Positions 17,350 through 24,292 of a stretch of DNA of 46,809 bases are shown one piece after another. The notes under the pieces were generated by a model. It saw only the letters and a program-made list of their open reading frames with translations. It was not told the origin of the DNA and did not search any database. Origin of the DNA: an uncultured Prevotellaceae bacterium (GTDB lineage: Bacteria > Bacteroidota > Bacteroidia > Bacteroidales > Bacteroidaceae); the NCBI GenBank assembly GCA_900318115.1, contig ONJJ01000027.1, forward strand, positions 1 to 46,809, in the 5' to 3' direction. Both the position numbers and the translations under genes were made by a program. The stretch's first letter is position 1, and each line of letters begins with the position of its first letter.

Positions 17350-17377
17350 TTGCGGAGTGGTGTCACCAGGAATCGAA
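17350..17377. other. attL: 28-bp direct repeat of the tRNA-Phe 3' end
   Basis: Identical to 24265-24292. It contains GGTGTCACCAGGAATCGAA, i.e. the acceptor strand and part of the T-arm of tRNA-Phe without the rest of the gene. The flank toward the element continues AAACTTGATTTTT, which recurs near the other end (24202-24214). Confidence 0.9.
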
Positions 17378-17474
17378 AACTTGATTTTTTCGCATTTTCG
17401 CAGAAAAGTCAAAAATGGCAAATGGTTGATTATTAGGCGTTTCTTAATTTTGATAGTTAAATAAGATTAAAAAA

Positions 17475-17504
17475 GGTGGTAGAAAGGTGGTAGAAAGGTG
17501 GTAG
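17475..17504 (+). repeat. Three GGTGGTAG direct repeats, candidate integrase arm sites (left)
   Basis: Copies at 17475-17482, 17486-17493 and 17497-17504, exactly 11 bp apart (one helical turn). Two more copies in the same orientation and with the same 11-bp period lie at the other end (24182-24200). Position, spacing and presence at both ends fit arm-type binding sites for the integrase or its accessory factor. The block also covers the -33 region of the integrase promoter, so binding could repress int. Confidence 0.6.
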
Positions 17505-17520
17505 ATAAAAATCTATTCAG

Positions 17521-17528
17521 TACCTTTG
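17521..17528 (+). promoter_or_regulatory. -7 box of the integrase promoter
   Basis: TACCTTTG, 28 bp before the integrase ATG. The expected -33 position falls in the third GGTGGTAG copy rather than on a TTG, so the promoter may need an activator or be blocked by occupied arm sites. Confidence 0.6.
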
Positions 17529-17556
17529 CCGCGAAATCAAAATTAAGACCTCCAAA

Positions 17557-18972
17557 ATGCGAAAATTCTTCATCAAAACAACCCAAAGCGGGGGAGAGGC
17601 TCCGCTGTACACCCGAATAAGAAAGAAGTCCCCGTATGTAGACTTTTGGATAAATACGCATATAAGCGTAAACGTCACGGCGTGGCGGAAGGCTTACGAA
17701 GATTTGCAGCTGTACGCCAAGACCACCAGATGCAAGGACGTGGAACACCTGGCACAAGATATTGACCGCGCGATTGATGATGCGCTGACCCGCGACTTCA
17801 CGCGCGAGAGTGTTCAGGAGGTGGTGGACGATATTGTTTTCCGAGAAGAGAGGGAACTGCGACGGCAGCGGGAAGAGGAAGCGCTGAGGCAGCTGCAAGA
17901 AGAGCAAGAGGCGGCGAGAATAGCCAAGGCCAAGGCAGACGCTGACGTGCGCGCTTACCTCGCCAACCTTATCCGGGGAATGAAGGACGGCTCCGCGCGA
18001 ATAGAGGGCAGGGGACGGAACCAGGGCGAGCGCTACACCCCGAACACGATTAAAATGTGGAACACCCTCGCGGGCATAATAGAGCGCTTCTATCAGGTGC
18101 GCCCCTTCACATGGGAGGATATAGACAAGCGTTTCGCCGTCCGCTTCCGCGTATGGCTGGAGAAGGAGGGCTATATGAAGAAGAGCGCAAATAAGTACAT
18201 GAGCCAATTTGTCGCGCTGATAAACCGCGCCCTCCGGGACGGGAAGCACGGGAATAGGGAGGCCGTGAACTTCTTCGCACGTCCAGCCGTGGAGGAAGAC
18301 GAAAAAGCCACCGAAATTTATCTCACAGCGGACGAACTGAATGCCCTCTACCAAATGCCCCTGAAGGGAGAGAAAGCACTTGTGAGGGACATTTTCATTG
18401 TAGGCTGCTGCACTTGCCAGCGGGTCAGCGACTACACCCGTATAGGAAAAGAGAACTTTGTGACCACCGCTAGGGGCACGCGTGTGGTAAAGATACGGCA
18501 GCAGAAGACGCGGAACTTTGTTACTATCCCGATCCTCGACGATAAGCTGACATCTATCATGGAGCGCTACGACTACCGCCTGCCAAAGCTGCCCACGAAC
18601 TTCGATGTTGTCCTGAATCGTTATATAAAGGAGATTTGCAAGGAACTCTCTGAGACAGTCCCCAGCCTGGCGGAAGAGCTGCCCACCATCCTCACCATGA
18701 AGGAGAGGGAGATGGAGAAACGTGGGGAGGCCTGCTGGCCGCGCGATGAATATAACCGCCCCTTGAAACATCGCTACGAATTAGTCACCTCGCACACAGC
18801 TCGACGCACGGGAATCACCCACCTCTATCTCTCCGGGAAGTTTGATGTTTTCCAGATGATGCACGTCAGCGGGCACAAGGAAGCCAAGACCTTCCGCGAC
18901 TATATCAAGTTAAGCGGCGATGAGATGGCGGAAGAGATAGCGGAGAAGATGGGCAGTAATAACCTATTTTGA
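17557..18972 (+). CDS. int: Tyrosine recombinase (site-specific integrase)
   Basis: 471 aa. It catalyses integration and excision at the tRNA-Phe attachment site. N-terminal arm-binding region (about 1-60), a charged coiled coil (about 95-130, rich in R/E/Q), a SAM-like core-binding domain (about 155-235) and the catalytic domain (about 253-455). Catalytic residues are visible: Arg289 (CTCQRVSDYTR), Lys317 (QQKTRN), His413 and Arg416 (SHTARRTG), His440 (SGHKEAKTF) and the nucleophile Tyr449 (RDYI). Length and the coiled-coil insert are typical of Bacteroidetes phage-type integrases. It lies 180 bp inside attL. The next gene starts 17 bp after its stop. Confidence 0.93.
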   Translation: MRKFFIKTTQSGGEAPLYTRIRKKSPYVDFWINTHISVNVTAWRKAYEDLQLYAKTTRCKDVEHLAQDIDRAIDDALTRDFTRESVQEVVDDIVFREERELRRQREEEALRQLQEEQEAARIAKAKADADVRAYLANLIRGMKDGSARIEGRGRNQGERYTPNTIKMWNTLAGIIERFYQVRPFTWEDIDKRFAVRFRVWLEKEGYMKKSANKYMSQFVALINRALRDGKHGNREAVNFFARPAVEEDEKATEIYLTADELNALYQMPLKGEKALVRDIFIVGCCTCQRVSDYTRIGKENFVTTARGTRVVKIRQQKTRNFVTIPILDDKLTSIMERYDYRLPKLPTNFDVVLNRYIKEICKELSETVPSLAEELPTILTMKEREMEKRGEACWPRDEYNRPLKHRYELVTSHTARRTGITHLYLSGKFDVFQMMHVSGHKEAKTFRDYIKLSGDEMAEEIAEKMGSNNLF

Positions 18973-18989
18973 GAAGAAAGGAGGCAACA

Positions 18990-19751
18990 ATGAAAGAGTC
19001 TGAAGTGATAAGGGCTATGGCCAAAGTAGAGGCTTTCCTGGGTGTAGTGAAGCTCGTTTTGGGAGAGGACGGAGATGCACGCGAAACCGCGAAGGCGCTC
19101 AAACGCCCATGTGAGCAAGGTGAGCACGCGGTGGTGTGTGCAAAGGCGCTGTGCGAGTATGTGGCGGACACGAAAGACACCAAGCGGCTTCAGCGACTTC
19201 GTGAGCTGGGAGAAATGGCAGAGAAGATCATGATGGGAGAGCATGGCACCTGGCCTTTGTCATCACCTCTGCACGGCTGGCAGTCTCGCTTTAATCTGCT
19301 AAATATGTATGTAGAGGAAATACAGCAGAACATCGCATTTTGGGTGCAGAATATGAGGGAAGACACGCAAGGCGGGGAAGCCTCAGCAGCAGACGCACAA
19401 GGCGGGGAAGCCTCAACTGCAGACGCACAAGGCGGGGAAGCCTCAGCACCTCAGAGCGTGCGCGTAATAAAAGGCGAGGAAATAAAAGCGATGTTCATGC
19501 CTGATCGCGAGAGCCAGAAGAAGGCGGAGGCTTTCGTGGCAAACCTCGAGAAGCTGGCGAACAACGGCGAGAAGGACAGGGCTCTCGCCATGTGCGCTGC
19601 GACGATGCACGTCCGTCTCTCACTCAAGAGCCTCCTCCCCAAATACCAAGCATGGGCGCGGCTGTGGCGTGACCTCATGCCCTTGATAGGAGCGAAGGTG
19701 AAGGGATACGTGAACAAGCGGGAGAAGCTGTTTAAGGAGGCGCAGAAATAG
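18990..19751 (+). CDS. Unknown element protein with 10-residue Gly/Ala repeats
   Basis: 253 aa, not recognised. A clear Shine-Dalgarno (AAAGGAGG, about 18976-18983) six bases before the ATG sets the start and is unlike host genes. The N-terminal half is helical. The middle has three copies of a 10-residue repeat (DAQGGEASxA, about 19364-19449 in DNA) forming a flexible linker. The C-terminal half is again helical and basic (KAEAFVANLEKL..., ending KREKLFKEAQK). It is cotranscribed with int. A directionality or DNA-packing role is possible but unsupported. Confidence 0.7.
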   Translation: MKESEVIRAMAKVEAFLGVVKLVLGEDGDARETAKALKRPCEQGEHAVVCAKALCEYVADTKDTKRLQRLRELGEMAEKIMMGEHGTWPLSSPLHGWQSRFNLLNMYVEEIQQNIAFWVQNMREDTQGGEASAADAQGGEASTADAQGGEASAPQSVRVIKGEEIKAMFMPDRESQKKAEAFVANLEKLANNGEKDRALAMCAATMHVRLSLKSLLPKYQAWARLWRDLMPLIGAKVKGYVNKREKLFKEAQK

Positions 19752-19819
19752 CAAAAAAGGAACTTCCCAGGGATAAACGAAAATGTGTCCCGTACTCTTT
19801 TCTTAACATATTAAAATCC

Positions 19820-19853
19820 AAAGGGATAGCTTGCGAGGACTTGTCCCTTTTTT
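19820..19853 (+). terminator. Terminator after the int-orf2 unit
   Basis: AAAGGGA (19820-19826) pairs with TCCCTTT (19844-19850), followed by TTT, with a 17-nt loop. It lies 70 bp beyond the preceding stop. Confidence 0.55.
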
Positions 19854-19909
19854 AATTCCGTTTGATGATTTGTTGCAAGGGAGCGATGGCGGGGAGTAAA
19901 AAAAAGTAG

Positions 19910-20038
19910 TACCTTTGCACCGACAACACCGCCACGCCCCGCTCATGGCCGAAGCGGCAGAGTCCCGCCAGCACGCAGGCTGCAAGGTAGGCAATTTCGC
20001 CAAATGAGCACAGCCCTAGCGTGCTAGCCACGCAAGAC
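19910..20038 (+). promoter_or_regulatory. Promoter and structured GC-rich leader of the second element operon
   Basis: TACCTTTG (19910-19917) is a good -7 box. The following 120 nt before the ATG are GC-rich with many short inverted repeats (e.g. GCGTG-CTAGC-CACGC near 20020-20035), so a folded 5' leader is likely. The first part (GCACCGACAACACCGCCACGC) resembles the candidate small RNA at 3409-3427. It could be a conserved leader of this type of element. Confidence 0.5.
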
Positions 20039-20368
20039 ATGAGAACGACAACGTTCACACTTACCGACGGCCAACTGGCCTCACTTATGAACCTCTTTTC
20101 GCCGTTGATGGACGCTTTCGTGCAGAAAGTCGCCGACCGCGTGCGTCAGCTCCAAGAAGAGGCAAAACCGCGTTATTACTCACGGCAGGAAGTGGCCGAG
20201 CTGCTACACGTCAGCCTCCCCACAATCCACGCGATGATGAACGCTGGAGCACTGACGCCTCAGCGTTTAGGAGGCCGCGTGCTTTTCTCTGCTGCTGCTG
20301 TGGAAGAGGGAATCGCCGCAGGCACACTCAAGAAGGGAACATGGACGAAGAAAGGAGGTATAAAATGA
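20039..20368 (+). CDS. HTH_17 (excisionase/MerR-like) DNA-binding protein
   Basis: 109 aa. The C-terminal half is a classical winged-helix excisionase-type domain: RYYSRQEVAELLHVSLPTIHAMMNAGALTPQRLGGRVLFSAAAVEEGI (about 46-95). The first 45 residues form an amphipathic helix (LASLMNLFSPLMDAFVQKVADRVRQLQEE) that may dimerise. In Bacteroidetes integrative elements such proteins act as excisionase or as regulator of replication genes. The ATG at 20039 is preferred over the upstream GTG at 20021. The stop overlaps the next start (ATGA). Confidence 0.8.
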   Translation: MRTTTFTLTDGQLASLMNLFSPLMDAFVQKVADRVRQLQEEAKPRYYSRQEVAELLHVSLPTIHAMMNAGALTPQRLGGRVLFSAAAVEEGIAAGTLKKGTWTKKGGIK

Positions 20369-20586
20369 GACGCGCCACCGACATCACCGACACTGACCTC
20401 CGCGACTTCGTGGAGTGGTTCCGGCAACGATTTAAGGTGAGGCAGACCCGCCGCGAGTGGTTCACCACCTCTTTGGAGGGGCGCACAAGCGTGCCCGCGC
20501 GCGACCTGAAAGACCTCGTTAAGAGGCTGGAAGGCTTAGGTCTTGTGAGAGTGCAAAAAGATTTCGTTGAGCTGCTTAAGGTGTAG
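20365..20586 (+). CDS. Small element protein, winged-helix-like
   Basis: 73 aa. The start at 20365 is supported by AAAGGAGG at 20351-20358 and by ATGA overlap with the preceding stop; a longer in-frame ATG at 20341 is less likely. Sequence RDLKDLVKRLEGLGLVRVQKD near the end looks like the recognition helix and wing of a small winged-helix domain (VKRLEGLGLV). Probably a regulator or replication accessory factor. No known family is recognised. Confidence 0.65.
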   Translation: MRRATDITDTDLRDFVEWFRQRFKVRQTRREWFTTSLEGRTSVPARDLKDLVKRLEGLGLVRVQKDFVELLKV

Positions 20587-20589
20587 GTT

Positions 20590-21825
20590 ATGAGCAAAGA
20601 AGAAGAAATCCGCCAACAGCTGGACGACGAGCGCGAGAACGTACTAAAGTACTCACTCTTCCCGGGGGTGGGGAACGTCGCCCTTGATCCCTGCGAGATA
20701 CTAGATTTCACCAAGCCTTTCACGCCTGCCCCGTATATATTGAATATTAACGGCGCGCGCTGCCTTCAGCTGGGGAGCCTCAACGTGGTCACGGGTCAAG
20801 CGGGGCACGGGAAAACAATGTTTCTTTCGATGTGCTCTGCCGCCGTGCTATCGGGGGAGTATGGGAATATGCGTTTTGCCCTCCCGGGAGGCGAAGACAG
20901 CGGCAGCGTCCTCTACATCGATACCGAGCAAAGCGAGCCCGACACTATCGCTTTCAAGAATCGGGTGCAGACCATGAACGGCTGGCCGCTTGACGATGAT
21001 AAGCGTGCGTTCCATATTGTGCGCCTACGGGAAGAAGATGATGCAAAACAGCGCGAACTTAAAGCGTTCAAGGCTGTTATCGACTACCAGCCCACACTTG
21101 CTATAATAGACGGAGTCCTTGACCTGACCCCCGATTACAACGACCTCGCCGAAGCCACCTCTCTTGTGTTCCGACTAATGAAGCTTGCGTCTGCTTATAA
21201 TGTTTGCATTATCGACGTAAATCATCAGAACCCTCTCGCAATCAGAAACGCAAACGAAAAGATGGCCGGGCACCTCGGAAGCCTGCATGAACGAAAAGCA
21301 AACGACATCTTTGCAGTAAAACGCGTGAAGGATCCCGCAGGTGTCTTTTCATATGAGGTGTCAGACTTGAAAGGCCGTGGCCGGGCGCCTATGGAAAATT
21401 GGTCTTTCGTTATGCAGCAGCGCACGCCTGAGATTTGGGTGCCCGCGCCCGTCTTCGCGCCAACTATCGCCGAAAATGGACACGGCGACCGCTACACGCC
21501 CGAAAAGATTTCAGCGTGGCTGAAAGAATATGGCGGCACGCTGACGTGGCCAGCCACCTTCCGGGACGTCCGTGCCCTTTTCGCGAAAGCTGGCGTTGCA
21601 GAAGATGGCGACCAAAAGGAATGTGTGGATAAGGCGATAAATCGAGGCTTCTTGCTGCGTCAGACGCCTGCTGAAATGCCAGCGAAGCAAAAGAGTGCGC
21701 GACTTTACTTAAATCCTGCCCACTTTCCGGCGTCCTCGCTCGCTGATGAGGCTACCCCCGGCACGGCACCAGCAGATCCCTCGCTCCCCTTCCCGCCTCC
21801 GATTGACCGCGCCCCGCCCTTCTAA
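20590..21825 (+). CDS. RecA-fold ATPase (AAA_25/RepA-like helicase)
   Basis: 411 aa. Walker A GQAGHGKT (69-76) and Walker B LAIIDGVLD (about 172-180), with DTEQ between and a DVNHQN sensor-like loop, fit the AAA_25/RepA hexameric helicase group used for replication of plasmids and integrative elements. The C-terminal 120 residues include a short winged-helix-like segment (EKISAWLKEYGGTLTWP..). The last 30 residues (DEATPGTAPADPSLP) come from a 47-bp repeat that recurs downstream (22109-22155), so the natural end has been extended by repeat DNA. It starts 3 bp after the previous stop. It probably allows autonomous replication after excision. Confidence 0.8.
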   Translation: MSKEEEIRQQLDDERENVLKYSLFPGVGNVALDPCEILDFTKPFTPAPYILNINGARCLQLGSLNVVTGQAGHGKTMFLSMCSAAVLSGEYGNMRFALPGGEDSGSVLYIDTEQSEPDTIAFKNRVQTMNGWPLDDDKRAFHIVRLREEDDAKQRELKAFKAVIDYQPTLAIIDGVLDLTPDYNDLAEATSLVFRLMKLASAYNVCIIDVNHQNPLAIRNANEKMAGHLGSLHERKANDIFAVKRVKDPAGVFSYEVSDLKGRGRAPMENWSFVMQQRTPEIWVPAPVFAPTIAENGHGDRYTPEKISAWLKEYGGTLTWPATFRDVRALFAKAGVAEDGDQKECVDKAINRGFLLRQTPAEMPAKQKSARLYLNPAHFPASSLADEATPGTAPADPSLPFPPPIDRAPPF

Positions 21826-22250
21826 GAGCTCTATTTTTTCTCGCGTGCGCGCGTGCGTGCGCGTGTAGATATATATAAATATATATCTTCATATCTTTGC
21901 CACAGCAGGCAGTTTTCGGCATTCAGAGGCTGGCGCCTGAGGGCTTCAACTATCCCTCCCGCAAGGTCACTGGGCGCGCGACGGCGACCCTGCCTGGCTC
22001 TCCCTGCTGCGAGGCGCGAGGGGCGACCACTGCCTGCCTCTTCCTGCGAGATACCAGACGCTCTCGACGTGGAGCAACACCGCTCCGGCAACCCGCCAAT
22101 CCTTCTCTCTGATGAGGCTACCCCCGGCACGGCACCAGCAGATCCCTCGCTCCCCCTTCCCTGCTGCGAGGCGCGACGGCAACCCTGCCTGCCTCTCCCT
22201 GCTGAGAGGAGCGAGGGGCGACCACTGCCTGCCTCTCCCTGCGAGATACC
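21743..22250. repeat. GC-rich repeat block: two 47-bp and two 79-bp repeats
   Basis: A 47-bp sequence at 21743-21789 (inside the ATPase gene 3' end) is repeated exactly at 22109-22155. A 79-bp sequence at 21977-22055 is repeated with about six differences at 22172-22250. The order is 47-79-47-79, and within the 79-mer CTGCCTGCCTCTCCCTGC-like pieces repeat again. Open frames on both strands here are repeat-driven. Next to a RepA-like gene the block might act as a replication origin or as a recombination hotspot. Confidence 0.7.
21841..21899 (+). promoter_or_regulatory. CG-alternating tract, AT palindrome and -7 box
   Basis: A GCGTGCGCGCGTGCGTGCGC tract (from about 21844) runs into an AT palindrome (AGATATATA..TATATATCT, about 21867-21888) and TATCTTTG (21892-21899). 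This is the promoter-like signal for the repeat block and possibly for the gene at 22433. The abrupt GC/AT junction may melt easily, as at an origin. Confidence 0.45.
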
Positions 22251-22432
22251 CCCGCGGACGAGTTTTTTTCGCCCGTACCCTCTTCTTCCCAAATCCACTT
22301 CGACTGATGCGCGTTAAGAGTCCTAAATTTCAAATTCTCGTTTTTCTTACGCCCGCTGCGGAGGCTTCCACGGATGAAACGCCTATCTTTTAAGACAATC
22401 CCCCACGATAAACATTTATAAATTTTTGAAAA
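22251..22432. other. Leader before the Cys-rich gene; nothing recognised
   Basis: With 21900-22250 this makes about 530 bp without a gene. The last 50 bp before the ATG at 22433 are AT-rich, as is usual for Bacteroidetes translation starts. Confidence 0.4.
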
Positions 22433-22786
22433 ATGCCAAAAAGAAAATTTGTTCAAATCCAGCTGCCGGCCATGAAGCCTGACTGCTGCAATGAGTGCCC
22501 CCTGCTGGGGCTAGTACCCAAACACCTTCGCCAACCAGGCTCTAAAGAGACGCACGTCTGCTGCGGCACGTTGGATGCTCTCAATGCCCGTATCGCGCGC
22601 GTGAGAGCCAGCGAACGAGACAAACGCCACCCCCTCCGCCGCCCCTGCGACTCGCGCTGGGACGCCTGGCAGACCCTCCCTCTTCGTCGTTTAGGAATAA
22701 GCACCGAAGTCTTCACTGAGTGCCGCGTGCCCTTGGAGATGCAGAGTCAGCTCCAAATCAAGTTCCACAATCGCGGAAGGAAATAG
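22433..22786 (+). CDS. Small Cys-rich element protein (CCNEC..VCCG)
   Basis: 117 aa, unknown. The N-terminal half has Cys pairs (DCCNECPLLG and HVCCG) that could bind zinc or an iron-sulfur cluster. The second half has HPLRRPCDSRWDAWQ and ends in a basic segment. Similar-looking proteins occur in other Bacteroidetes integrative elements; I know no assigned function. An upstream TTATAAATTTTTGAAAA stretch suits host-type initiation. A strong hairpin terminator follows (22908-22950). Confidence 0.65.
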   Translation: MPKRKFVQIQLPAMKPDCCNECPLLGLVPKHLRQPGSKETHVCCGTLDALNARIARVRASERDKRHPLRRPCDSRWDAWQTLPLRRLGISTEVFTECRVPLEMQSQLQIKFHNRGRK

Positions 22787-22907
22787 TTTTTGCTTATTTG
22801 TACTGACCCGTGCCTGCTTTTATGCTGAATTATGCCTAAATTATACTGGATTGTCTTAATTTTCTTAATTTCGGTTAAATAGAGAGGCCTCGCCAAGTCA
22901 AGTTAGT

Positions 22908-22950
22908 CTGGGAGAGAGTATATAAATACACTCTCCCAGCTTCCTTTTTT
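22908..22950 (+). terminator. Strong intrinsic terminator
   Basis: CTGGGAGAG.. (22908-22921) pairs with ATACACTCTCCCAG (22926-22939), one mismatch, loop ATAA, then CTTCCTTTTTT. It ends the transcript of the Cys-rich gene. Confidence 0.8.
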
Positions 22951-23048
22951 CGCTTATGCCTGCCAGCCCTCGCTTTCGGCAACCTTTCCGCGGGTAATAC
23001 TCCCTTCCCTTTGTCTTCGGATAGTGTAACCACCCCCTTCTTTCAGTT

Positions 23049-23438
23049 ATGGCAAGACAAAAAACTTCTCATGCTTATGAGCTGGAAATTATCAAAATGA
23101 TTAAAGCTAGAAACGGCAACTTTGACGAATGGCTGAGACCTCAGCTGGAAGCCACCGCCGCAAATCGCGTTATGCTCGCGAAGATCCAAGCGGAGCTGGA
23201 GGCCGAAGCCTCCCTGCTGCTGACCCTTCCCGGCTCGATGGGGCAGCAAAAGCGTGATGCACACCCCTTGCTCACGCACTACGACAAGCTCCAGCGCACG
23301 CTCATCCTCCAATATGCAGCCCTCGGACTGAACTACAACACCACACCCGCCAAGGTCACGGAGTCCACGAGGAAAGACGCAGAGAGCGACCCCCTCATGA
23401 AGTTCTATAATGCGATACACACCACCCCTGAGTTATGA
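23049..23438 (+). CDS. Small protein resembling P27-type phage small terminase subunits
   Basis: 129 aa. A basic helical start (MARQKTSHAYELEIIKMIKARN) is followed by HPLLTHYDKLQRTLILQYAALGLNYNTTPAKVTE, which resembles the C-terminal helix region of P27-like terminase small subunits and related proteins found in Bacteroidetes elements. The similarity is recognised by eye and is weak. If real, it would suggest packaging by a helper phage. The stop overlaps the next start (ATGA, 23435-23438), so the two proteins may work together. Confidence 0.5.
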   Translation: MARQKTSHAYELEIIKMIKARNGNFDEWLRPQLEATAANRVMLAKIQAELEAEASLLLTLPGSMGQQKRDAHPLLTHYDKLQRTLILQYAALGLNYNTTPAKVTESTRKDAESDPLMKFYNAIHTTPEL

Positions 23439-24103
23439 ACCAGCAGACCTCAAAAGTTCAGGTGGTCACCACTAAAGTAACCGCCGACACAAAAGAGAAA
23501 CTGAACCGCCTCGCGGCTCGATTTGGCATATCCAGGTACCAGCTCTTCCAACTCTTCGCCCTTGTGTGCGTCCGCTTGTGGGACGCACCCAGCTCCCTCA
23601 CCGATGAACACCGCGTTATGCTGGAGGAGTTTCTGCACACTCTCGCCGCTACGCAGGGCGAGAGCTTCAACCCCCTCACCATCCTCACTCGCCAGCAGCA
23701 CCAGGTGGCCAGCGCCATCCTTTTCGTCCGAACGCCTGCGGCGGGGGAACCTCAATTGCTGGCAATCTCCCCAGACGGGAAAGGAGGATGGCGGGAAGAC
23801 TACAACTTAGACACCATGCTCACTCATTTCCTCGCCTCCGCCGACCCACGCCTGCTTCATACCCTGCAGGCCGAAATGAAGAACCGCCAGCAGATCTCCA
23901 TCGTCGGAACCCTCCGCGAAATCGTCCAGCAGCAGCAGCCCTCCGCCGAAGAAGTGATGCAGGCCGACATCGCGGAGCTCTTTTCTGATATATGCACCCG
24001 CTTCGGCGAGCGCCCAGCGGAGGACGTCTTCTATAAACGAAAGCTAAATAGCGGCGACTACACCACCCACACCCAGCCGCGAAAGAAGCACGTCCGGGCT
24101 TAA
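23435..24103 (+). CDS. Element protein with ribbon-helix-helix-like N-terminus
   Basis: 222 aa. The N-terminal VVTTKVTADTKEKLNRLAARFGISRYQLFQLF fits a ribbon-helix-helix DNA-binding fold (strand, then two helices with the I-S-R-Y-Q turn). The rest is helical and unassigned (ILFVRTPAAGEPQLLAI is a beta hairpin-like part), with a basic C-terminal tail (RKLNSGDYTTHTQPRKKHVR). In mobilisable elements such proteins stand next to a relaxase as MobC, but no relaxase is here. It may be a remnant of a mobilisation module, a regulator, or the partner of the terminase-like protein. Confidence 0.6.
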   Translation: MNQQTSKVQVVTTKVTADTKEKLNRLAARFGISRYQLFQLFALVCVRLWDAPSSLTDEHRVMLEEFLHTLAATQGESFNPLTILTRQQHQVASAILFVRTPAAGEPQLLAISPDGKGGWREDYNLDTMLTHFLASADPRLLHTLQAEMKNRQQISIVGTLREIVQQQQPSAEEVMQADIAELFSDICTRFGERPAEDVFYKRKLNSGDYTTHTQPRKKHVRA

Positions 24104-24181
24104 TCATAATAATGAGCCCCTTCTTCATGGTTACGAACCACGCTCCACCGACCTCCAAGGTAGGGCGTTTTGTTTTGGTGA

Positions 24182-24200
24182 GGTGGTAGAAAGGTGGTAG
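24182..24200 (+). repeat. Two GGTGGTAG direct repeats, candidate arm sites (right)
   Basis: Copies at 24182-24189 and 24193-24200, with the same orientation and 11-bp period as the three copies near attL. AAACTTGATTTTT follows directly (24202-24214) as it does beside attL. Confidence 0.6.
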
Positions 24201-24216
24201 AAAAACTTGATTTTTG

Positions 24217-24265
24217 CAAAAAGAAGAAATCCCTAAACGCTTGACTTTGTAGCGCTTAGGGATTT
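24217..24265 (-). terminator. Element-encoded replacement terminator for tRNA-Phe
   Basis: AAATCCCTAAACGCT (24227-24241) pairs with AGCGCTTAGGGATTT (24251-24265) with one G-T wobble. On the minus strand a CTTCTTTTT run follows. It abuts attR on the element side and points with tRNA-Phe, so the element restores transcription termination that its insertion displaced. Confidence 0.75.
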
Positions 24266-24292
24266 TGCGGAGTGGTGTCACCAGGAATCGAA
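24265..24292. other. attR: 28-bp direct repeat inside tRNA-Phe
   Basis: Identical to attL (17350-17377). It covers the 3' acceptor strand and most of the T loop of tRNA-Phe plus 8 bp downstream. Confidence 0.9.

Larger units (their letters stand above)
17350..24292. mobile_element. 6.9-kb integrative element in tRNA-Phe (int to attR)
   Basis: Bounded by perfect 28-bp direct repeats (17350-17377 and 24265-24292). The right copy is the 3' end of tRNA-Phe. Inside, all on the plus strand: tyrosine integrase, an unknown protein with Gly/Ala repeats, an excisionase-like HTH protein, a 73-aa protein, a RecA-fold ATPase, a repeat block, a Cys-rich protein, a protein resembling small terminases, and an RHH-like protein. 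Several genes have true Shine-Dalgarno sites or ATGA overlaps, unlike host genes. No relaxase, coupling protein or capsid gene is present, so it cannot transfer alone. It could be a satellite of a phage or conjugative element. Complete gene order and intact termini suggest a recent insertion. Confidence 0.9.

Noticed and set aside
17475-17504. GGTGGTAG repeats as a CRISPR or phase-variation tract
   Set aside because: Only three 11-bp periods, matched by copies at the other element end. Integrase arm sites are a better explanation.
17467-18771. 434-codon minus-strand frame opposite the integrase
   Set aside because: The integrase on the plus strand has all catalytic residues; the antisense frame shows no domain.
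21831-22317. Overlapping 150-codon frames on both strands
   Set aside because: They follow the repeat block and its period; low-complexity Arg/Gly or Pro/Leu sequence, no start signal.
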